Below, in pieces: positions 17,872-25,708 of a DNA stretch of 64,000 nucleotides. The stretch is taken from assembly GCF_030296695.1 (NCBI RefSeq), contig NZ_AP027737.1, positions 3,100,001-3,164,000 on the forward strand. The letters are read 5' to 3'. Numbering within the stretch: the stretch's first letter is position 1; every line of letters starts with the position of its first letter. The notes under the pieces were generated by a model. That model made no database searches. It was given only the letters and a program-made list of their open reading frames with translations, and had not been told where the DNA came from. A program made the position numbers and the translations under genes. The stretch is from Agromyces mangrovi (lineage in GTDB: Bacteria > Actinomycetota > Actinomycetes > Actinomycetales > Microbacteriaceae).

Positions 17872-18399
17872 ATGAACGAGACGGATGCCCCTGACGGCGC
17901 GCCGACCGAGACGCCCGCGCGCGAGGTGGTGCAGCGCGGCCTCTGGTTCGAGGAGTTCGAGCCGGGGGTGCGCTACCTGCACCGCCCGGGGCGGACCGTC
18001 ACCGAGGCCGACAACGTGCTGTTCTCGACACTCACGATGAACCCGCAGGCGCTCCACCTCGACGCCGCATGGTCGGCCGAGCAGCCGTTCGGGCAGCGCC
18101 TCATGAACTCGATGTTCACGCTCGCGACGCTCGTCGGGGCATCCGTCTCGCAGCTCACGCAGGGCACGATCGTCGCGAACCTCGGGTTCGTCGAGGTCGC
18201 GTTCCCCGCCCCGCTGTTCCACGGCGACACGCTCTACAGCGAGACAACCGTGGCCGAGAAGCGGCTCTCGGCCTCGCGCCCGGGGCAGGGGATCGTCACA
18301 CTGGATCACGTCGGTCGCAACCAGCACGGCGACGTCGTCGCGCGCGCTCGCCGGAGCGTGCTCATGCAGTGTCGGCCGGAGGAGGAGACGGGCGCATGA
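17872..18399 (+). CDS. MaoC-family dehydratase
   Basis: A 175-residue hot-dog-fold hydratase. The conserved block DNVLFSTLTMNPQALHLDA carries the Asp/His hydratase signature near residues 45-62, and AFPAPLFHGDTLYSE is the second typical segment. In the equivalent M. tuberculosis cluster the homologue Rv2499c is a hydratase acting with the CitE-like lyase. By analogy it would hydrate 3-methylglutaconyl-CoA and/or an itaconate-derived acyl-CoA. ATG 17872 has a GGGAGGAA ribosome site, and the stop overlaps the next start by ATGA. Confidence 0.85.
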   Translation: MNETDAPDGAPTETPAREVVQRGLWFEEFEPGVRYLHRPGRTVTEADNVLFSTLTMNPQALHLDAAWSAEQPFGQRLMNSMFTLATLVGASVSQLTQGTIVANLGFVEVAFPAPLFHGDTLYSETTVAEKRLSASRPGQGIVTLDHVGRNQHGDVVARARRSVLMQCRPEEETGA

Positions 18400-19205
18400 C
18401 GTTCACGATGGGGCCGGCGCTGCTGTTCTGCCCGGCCGACCGGCCCGAGCGGTTCCAGAAGGCGGAGGATCGCGCCGACGCGGTGATCCTTGACCTCGAG
18501 GATGCGGTCGCGCCCGACGCGAAGGCGGCCGCGCGCGAGGCCGTCGCCGACTCCGGCCTCGACCCCGACCGCACGATCGTGCGCGTGAACCCCGCGGGCA
18601 GCGCCGACTTCACGGCCGACCTCGCCGCCGTTGCGGCCGGCGGCTTCCACACCGTGATGCTCGCCAAGGCGAGCGGCACGGCCGACCTCGTGGAGTTGCG
18701 CGACCTGCGCGTCGTGGCGCTGTGCGAGACGCCCGCTGGCGTGCTCGCGGCGCCCGCGATGGCGTCGGTCGAGTGCGTGGTCGCGCTCATGTGGGGTGCG
18801 GAGGACCTGGTCGGCGCGCTCGGCGGTTCGTCGAGCCGCACGCCCGACGGCGGCTATCGCGACGTCGCCCGCTTCGCGCGCGCGAGCGTGCTGCTCGCCG
18901 CGGGGGCGCACGACATCGCGGCGATCGACGCGGTGCACCTCGACATCGCCGATGTCGACGGGCAGCGGGCCGAGGCGACGGATGCGGCCGCGAGCGGATT
19001 CGCCGCGACCGCGTGCATCCATCCCTCGCAGGTGCCCGTCGTGCGCGAGGCGTACCGACCCGGCGACGAGGAACTGGCGGCGGCGCGCGAACTGCTGGCC
19101 GCGGCATCCGGTCGTGACGGGGTGTTCACCCACGAGGAGCGCATGATCGACGCGCCCGTGCTGCGGCAGGCCGAACGGGTGGTCGCCCGCGCGGCCCGCC
19201 GCTGA
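18396..19205 (+). CDS. HpcH/HpaI aldolase / citrate-lyase-beta-like CoA ester lyase
   Basis: A 269-residue TIM-barrel CoA-ester lyase. It shows FCPADRPERFQKA (CoA-binding start), VILDLEDAV with the metal-ligand acidic residues, MLAKASGTADL, ALCETPAGVLAAP with the catalytic-region Glu, and WGAEDLVGALG with the second metal Asp. It is not a subunit of citrate lyase, since no partner subunits are present. The M. tuberculosis homologue in the same gene context, Rv2498c, was reported to cleave both HMG-CoA and citramalyl-CoA, finishing leucine degradation and itaconate dissimilation. The same role here is inference from context. It is the last gene of the operon. Confidence 0.85.
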   Translation: MTFTMGPALLFCPADRPERFQKAEDRADAVILDLEDAVAPDAKAAAREAVADSGLDPDRTIVRVNPAGSADFTADLAAVAAGGFHTVMLAKASGTADLVELRDLRVVALCETPAGVLAAPAMASVECVVALMWGAEDLVGALGGSSSRTPDGGYRDVARFARASVLLAAGAHDIAAIDAVHLDIADVDGQRAEATDAAASGFAATACIHPSQVPVVREAYRPGDEELAAARELLAAASGRDGVFTHEERMIDAPVLRQAERVVARAARR

Positions 19206-19226
19206 CGCGACCGGCGCTGTCGCGAA

Positions 19227-20027
19227 TCAGATCGCGACGTCGCGCCGCCGGAACACCAGCCAGCCGGCGACGAGCAGCAGCAGCGAGAGCCCGTAGAGCA
19301 GGCCCAGCGCGCCCCAGTCGGCGCCGACTGCGAGCGGGTTCTCGTCCCACGCCCACGAGTACGGCGAGAACCGGTGCAGCCACTCGACGTCCTCGCTCTG
19401 GTTGCCGAGGGCGTTGAGCACGTAGCCGACCACGGCGATGCCCGCGCCGGCGCCGATCGCCCAGGTGCGGCTGCCCGTCATCGCGCCGACGCCGATCGCG
19501 GCGGAGGCGGAGAGCATCGTCAACCCGAGCATCGTGACGGTGCCCGCGACGATGTGCCACGGCTCCATGCCGAGGTCGCTCGGCTCGTTCAGCGCCCACA
19601 CGATGCCGACGATGACCACGCCGATGATCGCGAGCTTCGCGACGATCGCGGCGGTGCGCTCGACGAGCACGCGTCCGCGGCTCACTGCGTGCGCGAGGGT
19701 GAGCTCGAGCTGGCCGTTCTCCTCGTCGGAGGCGATCGCCGAGGTGCCCCAGCCGACGACCGCGATGGTGAGCAGCACGAACCCGATCAGGCCGAAGAAC
19801 GTGCCCTGCGCGTAGCCGGCGCCGGTGCCGAGCTGGTCGTAGCCGAGGGTGTTCACGAGGCCCTCGGGCAGCGAGTCGATGATCGCCTCGAACTCGCCGT
19901 CGGCGCCGAACGACGAGTACAGCGGCAGGTACAGGAACAGGGCCGCGCTGAGGCCGACGATCCAGCCGATGAGGCCGCGCCAGCTGTTCGCGAACACGCG
20001 GCGGAAGAGGGCGAGCGTGCCGTTCAT
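19227..20027 (-). CDS. ABC transporter permease (ABC-2 type)
   Basis: A 266-residue membrane protein with six predicted transmembrane segments: near residues 18-40, 75-100, 125-150, 155-180, 185-205 and 235-258. A short cytoplasmic end carries FRRRDVAI. It pairs with the ATPase encoded immediately upstream; the two genes overlap by ATGA. DEENGQLELTLAHAVSRGRV resembles the conserved cytoplasmic loop of ABC-2 exporters. The substrate is unknown; a drug, lipid or peptide exporter is likely. The gene is third in a TetR-ATPase-permease operon. Confidence 0.85.
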   Translation of the reverse strand: MNGTLALFRRVFANSWRGLIGWIVGLSAALFLYLPLYSSFGADGEFEAIIDSLPEGLVNTLGYDQLGTGAGYAQGTFFGLIGFVLLTIAVVGWGTSAIASDEENGQLELTLAHAVSRGRVLVERTAAIVAKLAIIGVVIVGIVWALNEPSDLGMEPWHIVAGTVTMLGLTMLSASAAIGVGAMTGSRTWAIGAGAGIAVVGYVLNALGNQSEDVEWLHRFSPYSWAWDENPLAVGADWGALGLLYGLSLLLLVAGWLVFRRRDVAI

Positions 20028-20995
20028 CGGGCGTCCTCCTCGTCGTCGGCGGTCGGTCTCGGGGCATCCGACCCGTCGTAGTACCGCATGACCGACTCCT
20101 CGAGCTCGGGCTCCTCGATGGCCAGGTCGATGATCGGATGCTGCGCCAGGGCCTTCACGAAGTCGTCGACGTGCGCGTCGATCGTGGCGGTGAACTCCGA
20201 CTCGCCCTCGGCGGGGCCGAGCGGCGACTGCCCGATCGCGGAGATGCCGGGGGAGGCGCTGAGGGTCGCGGCGAGGGCGCCGGCGTCCTGCTCGGCGACG
20301 ACCACCCGCACGTGGCGCACCGCGGTCTCGCGCAGCTGCTTCACGGTGGCGATCGTCGCGATGCGCCCGTCGCGCAGGATCGCGACCTCGTCGGCCGCCT
20401 GCTGCACCTCGCTCAGCACGTGGGAGCTGAGGAACACGGTCTGCCCCGCGGCCTTCGCCTCGCGCACCATGGTGAGGAACTCCTGCTGCACGAGCGGGTC
20501 GAGTCCGCTCGTGGGCTCGTCGAGCACGAGCAGCTCGGGTTCGTGCATGAACGCCTGGATGAGTCCGACCTTCTGCTTGTTTCCCTTCGACAGCTTGCGC
20601 ACGGGCCGCGAGAGGTCGACGCCGAGCCGGTCGCCGAGCTGTTCGATGCGGTCGGCGGGCACGCCGCCGGAGATGCGCGCGTAGTGCCGCAGCAGTTCGC
20701 GGCCGCTGCCGCGCCCGCCCAGGTGCAGCTCGCCGGGCAGGAAGCCGATGCGTCGGCGCAGCGACGGCCCGCCGCTGCGCGGATCCGCGCCGAGCACGCT
20801 CACCTCCCCGGACGTCGGCCGGATGATGTCGAGCAGCAACCGCATCGTCGTGGTCTTGCCCGCGCCGTTCGGGCCGATCACGCCGAACACGGTGCCGGTC
20901 GGCACCTGGAAGTCGACGCGGTCGAGCGCGACGGTCGACCCGTAGTGCTTGGTGAGGCCGCGCGAGTCGATCGCGGCCGGTGTCGTGGGCGTCAT
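20024..20995 (-). CDS. ABC transporter ATP-binding protein
   Basis: A 323-residue ATPase. Walker A is GPNGAGKTTT (about 42-51), the ABC signature is LSKGNKQKV (a common variant in which LSGGQ is LSKGN), and Walker B with the switch is LLVLDEPTSGLD, followed by the H-loop in FLSSHVLSE. About 100 residues beyond the nucleotide-binding domain form the C-terminal extension typical of drug-exporter ATPases. It overlaps both neighbours by four bases, so TetR, ATPase and permease form one operon. Confidence 0.93.
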   Translation of the reverse strand: MTPTTPAAIDSRGLTKHYGSTVALDRVDFQVPTGTVFGVIGPNGAGKTTTMRLLLDIIRPTSGEVSVLGADPRSGGPSLRRRIGFLPGELHLGGRGSGRELLRHYARISGGVPADRIEQLGDRLGVDLSRPVRKLSKGNKQKVGLIQAFMHEPELLVLDEPTSGLDPLVQQEFLTMVREAKAAGQTVFLSSHVLSEVQQAADEVAILRDGRIATIATVKQLRETAVRHVRVVVAEQDAGALAATLSASPGISAIGQSPLGPAEGESEFTATIDAHVDDFVKALAQHPIIDLAIEEPELEESVMRYYDGSDAPRPTADDEEDAR

Positions 20996-21651
20996 GCCCC
21001 TCCTTCATCGGTTGGCGGTGGTGCGGTCGCGGCCATCGCGTCGCGTGCGGCCGCGAGCATGCGGTCGTCGACGTAGAGGCCGTTCGTGTAGAGGTCGAGC
21101 ATCGGCAGCGTCATTCGGCGCGCGGTCGCCGTCTCGTGCACGTCGGCGCCGAGCGTGCGGGCGAGCTGGGCCCGCAGCAGCAGCGGGGCGAGTGCCTGCA
21201 GCGCGACCAGCAGTGCGCGCATCTCGGGGTCGTCGCTCGGGCGCATCGACCCGTCGGCGACGCCCGCGTCGATCATCTCCCTGGTCTCGTGCAGCAGTGC
21301 GTCGAACACCTGGTTGCCGGCGTCGCCGCCCTCCTGCAGCATGGCCGCGAGGTAGTCGACGTAGGGGCGGAACCGATCGACATCGGCGAGCCACTCGCGC
21401 ATCGCGGCGCCCACCTGGGGCCCGCGGGTGCGGTCCTTCTCGTCGAAGACCGAGCCGATGAGGTACTCGTCGCAGGCGCGGCGCAGCTCCTCCTTCGACC
21501 CGAAGTGGTGGATGACCAGAGCGGGGCTGACCTCGGCTGCGCGGGCGATGTCGCGGATGCTCGTGGCGGCGTACCCGCGCGAGCCGAAGAGCTCGATCGC
21601 GCGGTCGCGGATGCGGGCCGCGGTGGTGAGGTCGCCCGACGCTGAACGCAT
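20992..21651 (-). CDS. TetR/AcrR family repressor of the ABC exporter operon
   Basis: A 219-residue TetR regulator. The helix-turn-helix (about 10-55) contains RDRAIELFGSRGYAATSIRD and AAEVSPALVIHHFGSKEELR. It is the first gene of the operon, followed by the ATPase and permease with 4-base overlaps. Two 14-bp palindromes lie directly before ATG 21651, so it most likely represses its own operon until an exported compound binds. An open frame extends further upstream, but that part has no TetR similarity. Confidence 0.9.
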   Translation of the reverse strand: MRSASGDLTTAARIRDRAIELFGSRGYAATSIRDIARAAEVSPALVIHHFGSKEELRRACDEYLIGSVFDEKDRTRGPQVGAAMREWLADVDRFRPYVDYLAAMLQEGGDAGNQVFDALLHETREMIDAGVADGSMRPSDDPEMRALLVALQALAPLLLRAQLARTLGADVHETATARRMTLPMLDLYTNGLYVDDRMLAAARDAMAATAPPPTDEGGA

Positions 21652-21676
21652 GTTCAATATGCTAAACGATCGTTCA
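21643..21676. promoter_or_regulatory. Paired operators for the exporter TetR
   Basis: TGAACGCATGTTCA (21643-21656) and TAAACGATCGTTCA (21663-21676) are two near-identical palindromes spaced 20 bases apart. The first overlaps the TetR start codon. Their outer halves also form GCTGAACG / CGTTCAGC. Confidence 0.75.
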
Positions 21677-21889
21677 GCGTGTCGGCAAGTGCCTACGGCG
21701 CCGCGCCCTGTGAACGCCAGCAAACGATTACGTAACGGTTGCGCGAAACGGGCGAGTTCTTCCGCGATCGACAACGTAAGGTCGGAGCAATCCTGGGGAG
21801 GAGGATCGAATGACCGAGGTCTCGACCGACGAGCACGGTGCGACGGGGGTCGCCCGAGCCACGATGCGGATGCCGCTGAGACGGCCGCC

Positions 21890-22888
21890 GTGCCGCCCGC
21901 GAGCGCCGCGCCCGCGAACGCCGACTCGTCGCACACGATCGAGACGCTGCACTCCGGCCCCATCGTCATGGCGGCCCGCGAGCCGCTGCCCGGCACCGAC
22001 CACCCGATCCACCCGGTCGGCCTCGGCACGACCGACTTCGGCTGGACCCTCGACGCGCACGCCTCGGGCCAGGTGCTCGACCGCTTCCTGTTCTCCGGCG
22101 GCAACCTCATCGCCACGTCCGACGGCGACGCCTCGGGCCGCGCCGAGTTCCTCGTCGGGTCGTGGATGCGCGCCCGCGGCTGCCGCGACCAGGTCGTGCT
22201 CGCCGCGACCGTCGGACGTCACGCCGACAACCCCGGCCTGTCGCCCGCCAACCTCACCGCCGCGGTCGACGCGTCGCTCGCGCGCCTCGGCACCGACCGC
22301 ATCGACCTGCTCTCCTTCGACGGCCACGACGAGACGGTGCCGCTCGAGGAGACGCTCGGCGCGGTCGACGCGCTCATCCTCGCCGGCAAGGTGCGCACGA
22401 TCGGCGGCATCGGCTTCTCGGCCGACCGACTGATCCAGGCGCGCGTGCTCGCCGCGAACGGCCTGCCGCGGTTCACCACGATCTCGGCGAAGTACAACCT
22501 GCTCGACCGCAGTCAGGTCGAGGGCTCCCTCGAACTCGTCGCCTCGGCGCAGGGCCTCGCCCTGCTGCCGACCACGCCGCTCGCGAGCGGCTTCCTCGCG
22601 GGCGTCGTGCGTCGCCGTGGAGACGTGCGACGCGATGTCCGCGGCGCGCGGGCGGGGGCCTACCTCAATCGCCGCGGTAACCGCGTGCTCGCCGTGCTCG
22701 ACCGCATCGCCGCGGCGCACGGCGTGCGCCCCGCGGCGGTCGCGCTGGCCTGGCTCATCGCGCGTCCGGTCGTCGCCGCGCCCGTGGTCGACGCGACCGC
22801 GCCCGAGCACGTCGAGGACCTGATCGCGGCGGGCTCGCTCGAGCTCACGCGCAACGACCTGCTCGAGCTCGACCGCGTCAGCGCCTGA
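21890..22888 (+). CDS. Aldo/keto reductase family protein, catalytic residues apparently lost
   Basis: About 332 residues with a clear AKR barrel: HPVGLGTTDFGW, LGTDRIDLLSFDGHDETVP, EETLGAVDALILAGKVRTIG, and a C-terminal AWLIARPVVAAPVVDATAPE. The usual tetrad (Asp and Tyr in DTADVYG, Lys in ATKVG, His in IHRPD) aligns with IATSDGDA, LAATVG and FDGHD, so all four residues look substituted. A redox role is therefore doubtful. The start is uncertain. The best ribosome site (GGGGAGGAGG) precedes ATG 21810 in another frame, and one extra G in the run at 21845-21849 would join that start to this frame. GTG 21890 and ATG 21968 are the in-frame options. Confidence 0.7.
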   Translation: MPPASAAPANADSSHTIETLHSGPIVMAAREPLPGTDHPIHPVGLGTTDFGWTLDAHASGQVLDRFLFSGGNLIATSDGDASGRAEFLVGSWMRARGCRDQVVLAATVGRHADNPGLSPANLTAAVDASLARLGTDRIDLLSFDGHDETVPLEETLGAVDALILAGKVRTIGGIGFSADRLIQARVLAANGLPRFTTISAKYNLLDRSQVEGSLELVASAQGLALLPTTPLASGFLAGVVRRRGDVRRDVRGARAGAYLNRRGNRVLAVLDRIAAAHGVRPAAVALAWLIARPVVAAPVVDATAPEHVEDLIAAGSLELTRNDLLELDRVSA

Positions 22889-22957
22889 CCCCGCCGGCCG
22901 CATTCGGGCTGTGGGGTCCGGGCCCGGATGACGCACGCCTGACGTAGGCTGGACGGG

Positions 22958-24348
22958 ATGAACGGCGCCGTTGAACTCCCCTTGGACGTGCCCGATCTGA
23001 CCCTCGACGCAGCAGGCGGAGCACGCGTGCGCCGCAGCGTGCTCCCGAGCGGTCTGCGGGTCCTGACCGAGGCGATGCCCGGCAGCCGCAGCGCGACGGT
23101 GGGGTTCTGGGTCGGCGTCGGCTCCCGCGACGAGCGCGACGATCCCGACTCCGCCGCGCCCGGCACGTACGGGTCCACGCACTTCCTCGAGCATCTGCTG
23201 TTCAAGGGCACGGCGACGCGCACCGCGCTCGACATCGCCACCGCCTTCGACGCCGTCGGCGGCGAGCACAACGCGATGACGGCCAAGGAGTACACCTGCT
23301 ACTACGCGCGTGTGCAGGACAAGGACCTGCCCATGGCGGTCGACGTGCTCGCCGACATGCTGACGGCATCCCGCCTCGACCCCGACGAGTTCGAGAACGA
23401 GCGGGGCGTCATCCTCGAGGAGCTCGCGATGGCGGGCGACGACCCGGCGGATGCCGCGAGCGAGCGCTTCTTCGACGCGGTCTTCGGCGCCCACCCGCTC
23501 GGGCGCCCCATCGGCGGCACCCGCCACTCGATCGGCCGCGTGAGCCGCGACGCCGTCTTCACGCACTTCCGTGCGCGGTACCGTCCCGACGAGCTGGTCG
23601 TCACGGCCGCCGGCGCGGTCGACCACGACGCGCTCGTCGCCCGCGTCAGCGCGGGACTCGCGGCCGGCGGCTGGGACCTCGGCACGCCGCATCCGCCCGC
23701 CCCTCGCCGCGTCGCCGACGAGGCCGCGCTCACCCGCGGCGCCGACATCTCGATCGAGGACCGGCCGATCGAGCAGGCGAACCTGCTGCTCGGGGTGCCC
23801 GGCCTCACCGCGACCGACCCGCGGCGGCCCGTGCTCAACGTGCTGAACTCGGTGTACGGCGGCGGCATGTCGTCGCGCCTCTTCCAGGAGGTGCGCGAAC
23901 GCCGCGGGCTCGCCTACGCGGTGCACTCGCTCGCGCCGGGCTACTCCGACGCGGGTGTCTTCGGCGCCTTCGCCGCCTGCCAGCCGTCGAACGCCGGCAC
24001 CGTCGCCGAGCTCGTGGTCGGCGAGCTCGGCCGCATCGCCGACGACGGCATCACCGAGGCCGACCTCGCCCGCGCGGCCGGCCAGCTCGGCGGGGAGCGG
24101 CGCTCGCACTCGAGGACTCCGACACCCGCATGAGCCGACTCGGGCGCGCCGAGCTCACGCACGGCGAGTTCGTCGACCTCGACGAGGCGCTCCGGCGCAT
24201 CGCGCTGGTGACGCGCGACCACGTGCGCGACCTCGCGGCCGAGCTGCGCGAGCGTCCGTGGTCGATCGCCGCCGTGGGCGGAGTCGACGCCGACACCTTC
24301 CGCGCCGTCGCCGGCGGCGCCGGCTCCGCCGCATCCGAGACCCCCTGA
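22958..24348 (+). pseudogene. M16 family zinc peptidase (PepR-like), frameshifted near its C-terminus
   Basis: A processing-peptidase-like M16 metalloprotease of about 463 residues once the shift is repaired. The zinc motif HFLEHLLFKGT (HxxEH) lies near residue 70 and the downstream Glu ligand in NERGVILEEL. The frame from ATG 22958 reads well to GQLGG and then fails. From about 24100 the family continues one frame over with ALALEDSDTRMSRLGRAEL, through to TGA 24348. One missing base in the GGGG run at 24092-24095 explains this. The active site is upstream of the break. A TAGGCT -10-like element lies 7 bases before the ATG. The gene follows pnp in actinobacterial gene order. Confidence 0.85.
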
Positions 24349-24371
24349 CCGCCCCCGATCGAGGGAACCCC

Positions 24372-24974
24372 GTGACCCACTACCTCTACCTCGTCCGCCA
24401 CGGCGAGCAGCTCGACGCCGAACACGGGCTGCCCGACGGGCCCCTGTCGCCGCGGGGGCGGCGCCAGGCGCAGCTGCTCGCCGAGCGCCTCGGCGGCATC
24501 CCCTTCGACGCGTCCTGGCACTCGCCGCTCGAGCGCGCGGCCGAGACGGCCGCCATCCTCTCCGAGCGCATGCCCGCGCTCGCCTCCGAGCCCTCGCCCC
24601 TGCTGTTCGACTGCGTGCCGTCGGGCCCCGCCGAGGAGATGCCGTCGTTCTACGATCCCTTCTTCGGCTCGGTCACCGAGGCCGAGATCGAGGCCGGCCG
24701 GGCGCAGATGGCGGATGCCGCCGGGGAGTTCCTCCGCCAGCACCGCGGCGACCGGCACGACCTGCTCATCACCCACAACTTCGTGATCGGCTGGTTCGTG
24801 CGCGAGGTGCTCGAGGCGCCCGAGTGGCGCTGGGTCACGCTGAACCAGGCCAACTGCGGCCTCACCGTGCTCGTCCAGAAGCCCCGCCGCCCATGGAGCC
24901 TCCTCGTGCACAACGACCTCGCGCACCTGCCGCCCGAGTTGCGCACGGGCCTGCCCGAGCCCTGGGCGATCTGA
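24372..24974 (+). CDS. Histidine phosphatase family protein (phosphoglycerate mutase-like)
   Basis: A 200-residue histidine phosphatase. The catalytic RHG motif is at the N-terminus (YLVRHGEQ, His10), with conserved GPLSPRGRRQAQLLAERL, the SPLERAAETA segment and the second catalytic His in LLITHNFVIGWFVRE. The substrate is unknown; members act on phospho-sugars, small phospho-metabolites or phosphoproteins. The start is GTG 24372 with a GAGGGAA site upstream. It lies 23 bases after the M16 peptidase and ends before the first intergenic palindromic element. Confidence 0.87.
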   Translation: MTHYLYLVRHGEQLDAEHGLPDGPLSPRGRRQAQLLAERLGGIPFDASWHSPLERAAETAAILSERMPALASEPSPLLFDCVPSGPAEEMPSFYDPFFGSVTEAEIEAGRAQMADAAGEFLRQHRGDRHDLLITHNFVIGWFVREVLEAPEWRWVTLNQANCGLTVLVQKPRRPWSLLVHNDLAHLPPELRTGLPEPWAI

Positions 24975-25003
24975 GCGGCGCAGGTCGCTCCCACCCGCCT
25001 GTG

Positions 25004-25079
25004 GGCGAACCGTAGGAGATTCGGGCGGATGCCGCTGGCCGACGCGGCGCGTCGCCGAATCCGTCCTACGTTCGGCCCG
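25004..25079 (+). repeat. Intergenic palindromic element, copy 1
   Basis: A 76-base unit with arms GCGAACCGTAGGA and TCCTACGTTCGG around a GC-rich core that includes GGCGGATGCC and ACGCGGCGCGTCGCC. It belongs to a seven-copy family in this window and is in the same orientation as copies 2 and 3. Confidence 0.8.
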
Positions 25080-25101
25080 CCGCCGGGCCCGCGGCGCGCA
25101 C

Positions 25102-25470
25102 TCAGAAGTCGTCGGAGCTGATGCCGAGGCGTGCGAGCATCGCGTCGCGCTCGGTCGGAGGCAACCAGGCGAAGTCGTAGCGGCCATTCCGTGTCAGGGC
25201 GGCGCTTTCGACGTCCAGGTAGCCGGATCGCATCTCGGTGACCGCGAGGAACGGCGGGTAGTCCTCGGTCGAGGGCTCCCGCACGCCGTCCGTCCAGACC
25301 ACGATGTACCAGACCCACCACTGCTTCCGCAGCGGGCTGAACGGCGACCAGAACCAGCTCAGCGTGGTCGCCACGTGCCCCCGCACCTCGCCATCGCGGG
25401 TGAGCACCCCGACGCCGCCGTCGAACGGCTCGAGCGACTCATCGGGGTGGGGCGGTCTCACGATCGGCAC
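25102..25470 (-). CDS. Hypothetical protein
   Basis: A 122-residue protein I do not recognise. It is rich in aromatics, with a Trp cluster in TLSWFWSPFSPLRKQWWVWYIVVW around residues 37-60, cited here as SWFWSPF and QWWVWYIVVW. It has an acidic C-terminus ending ISSDDF. No signal peptide is evident; the aromatic stretch could be a buried beta-sheet rather than a membrane segment. The start is GTG 25470, with a TAGGCT -10-like element (complement of 25477-25482) six bases before it. It is bracketed by palindromic elements on both sides (copies 1 and 2). Confidence 0.6.
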   Translation of the reverse strand: MPIVRPPHPDESLEPFDGGVGVLTRDGEVRGHVATTLSWFWSPFSPLRKQWWVWYIVVWTDGVREPSTEDYPPFLAVTEMRSGYLDVESAALTRNGRYDFAWLPPTERDAMLARLGISSDDF

Positions 25471-25510
25471 TCGCCGAGCCTAGTGCCGCCTGACCCCAGG
25501 GCGCGTCCCA

Positions 25511-25583
25511 GGCGAACCGTAGGAGATTCGGGCGGATGCCGCTGTGCGGCGCGGCGCGCCCTTGATTGCGTCCTACGTTCGGC
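25511..25583 (+). repeat. Intergenic palindromic element, copy 2
   Basis: A 73-base unit starting GGCGAACCGTAGGAGATTCG and ending GCGTCCTACGTTCGGCC. The core has diverged on the right side relative to copy 1. Confidence 0.8.
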
Positions 25584-25604
25584 CCGTGCCTTCCGCCGGC
25601 CCGT

Positions 25605-25680
25605 GTGCGAACCGGAGGAGATTCGGGCGGATGGCGTCGGCTGACGCGGCGCGCCGCCGATTCCGTCCTACCTTCGGCAC
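25605..25680 (+). repeat. Intergenic palindromic element, copy 3
   Basis: A 76-base unit, GTGCGAACCGGAGGAGATTC to CCGTCCTACCTTCGGCAC, 21 bases after copy 2. The single changes in both arms partly compensate each other (CGGAGGA against TCCTACC), leaving a near-complete stem. Confidence 0.78.
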
Positions 25681-25708
25681 GCCGGCCGGGCCGATCGGCG
25701 ACGACGCG

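Noticed and set aside
25004..25680. Possible CRISPR array because of repeated units
   Set aside because: Units are palindromic, unequally spaced, differ in sequence and have genes between them; no cas genes are present.
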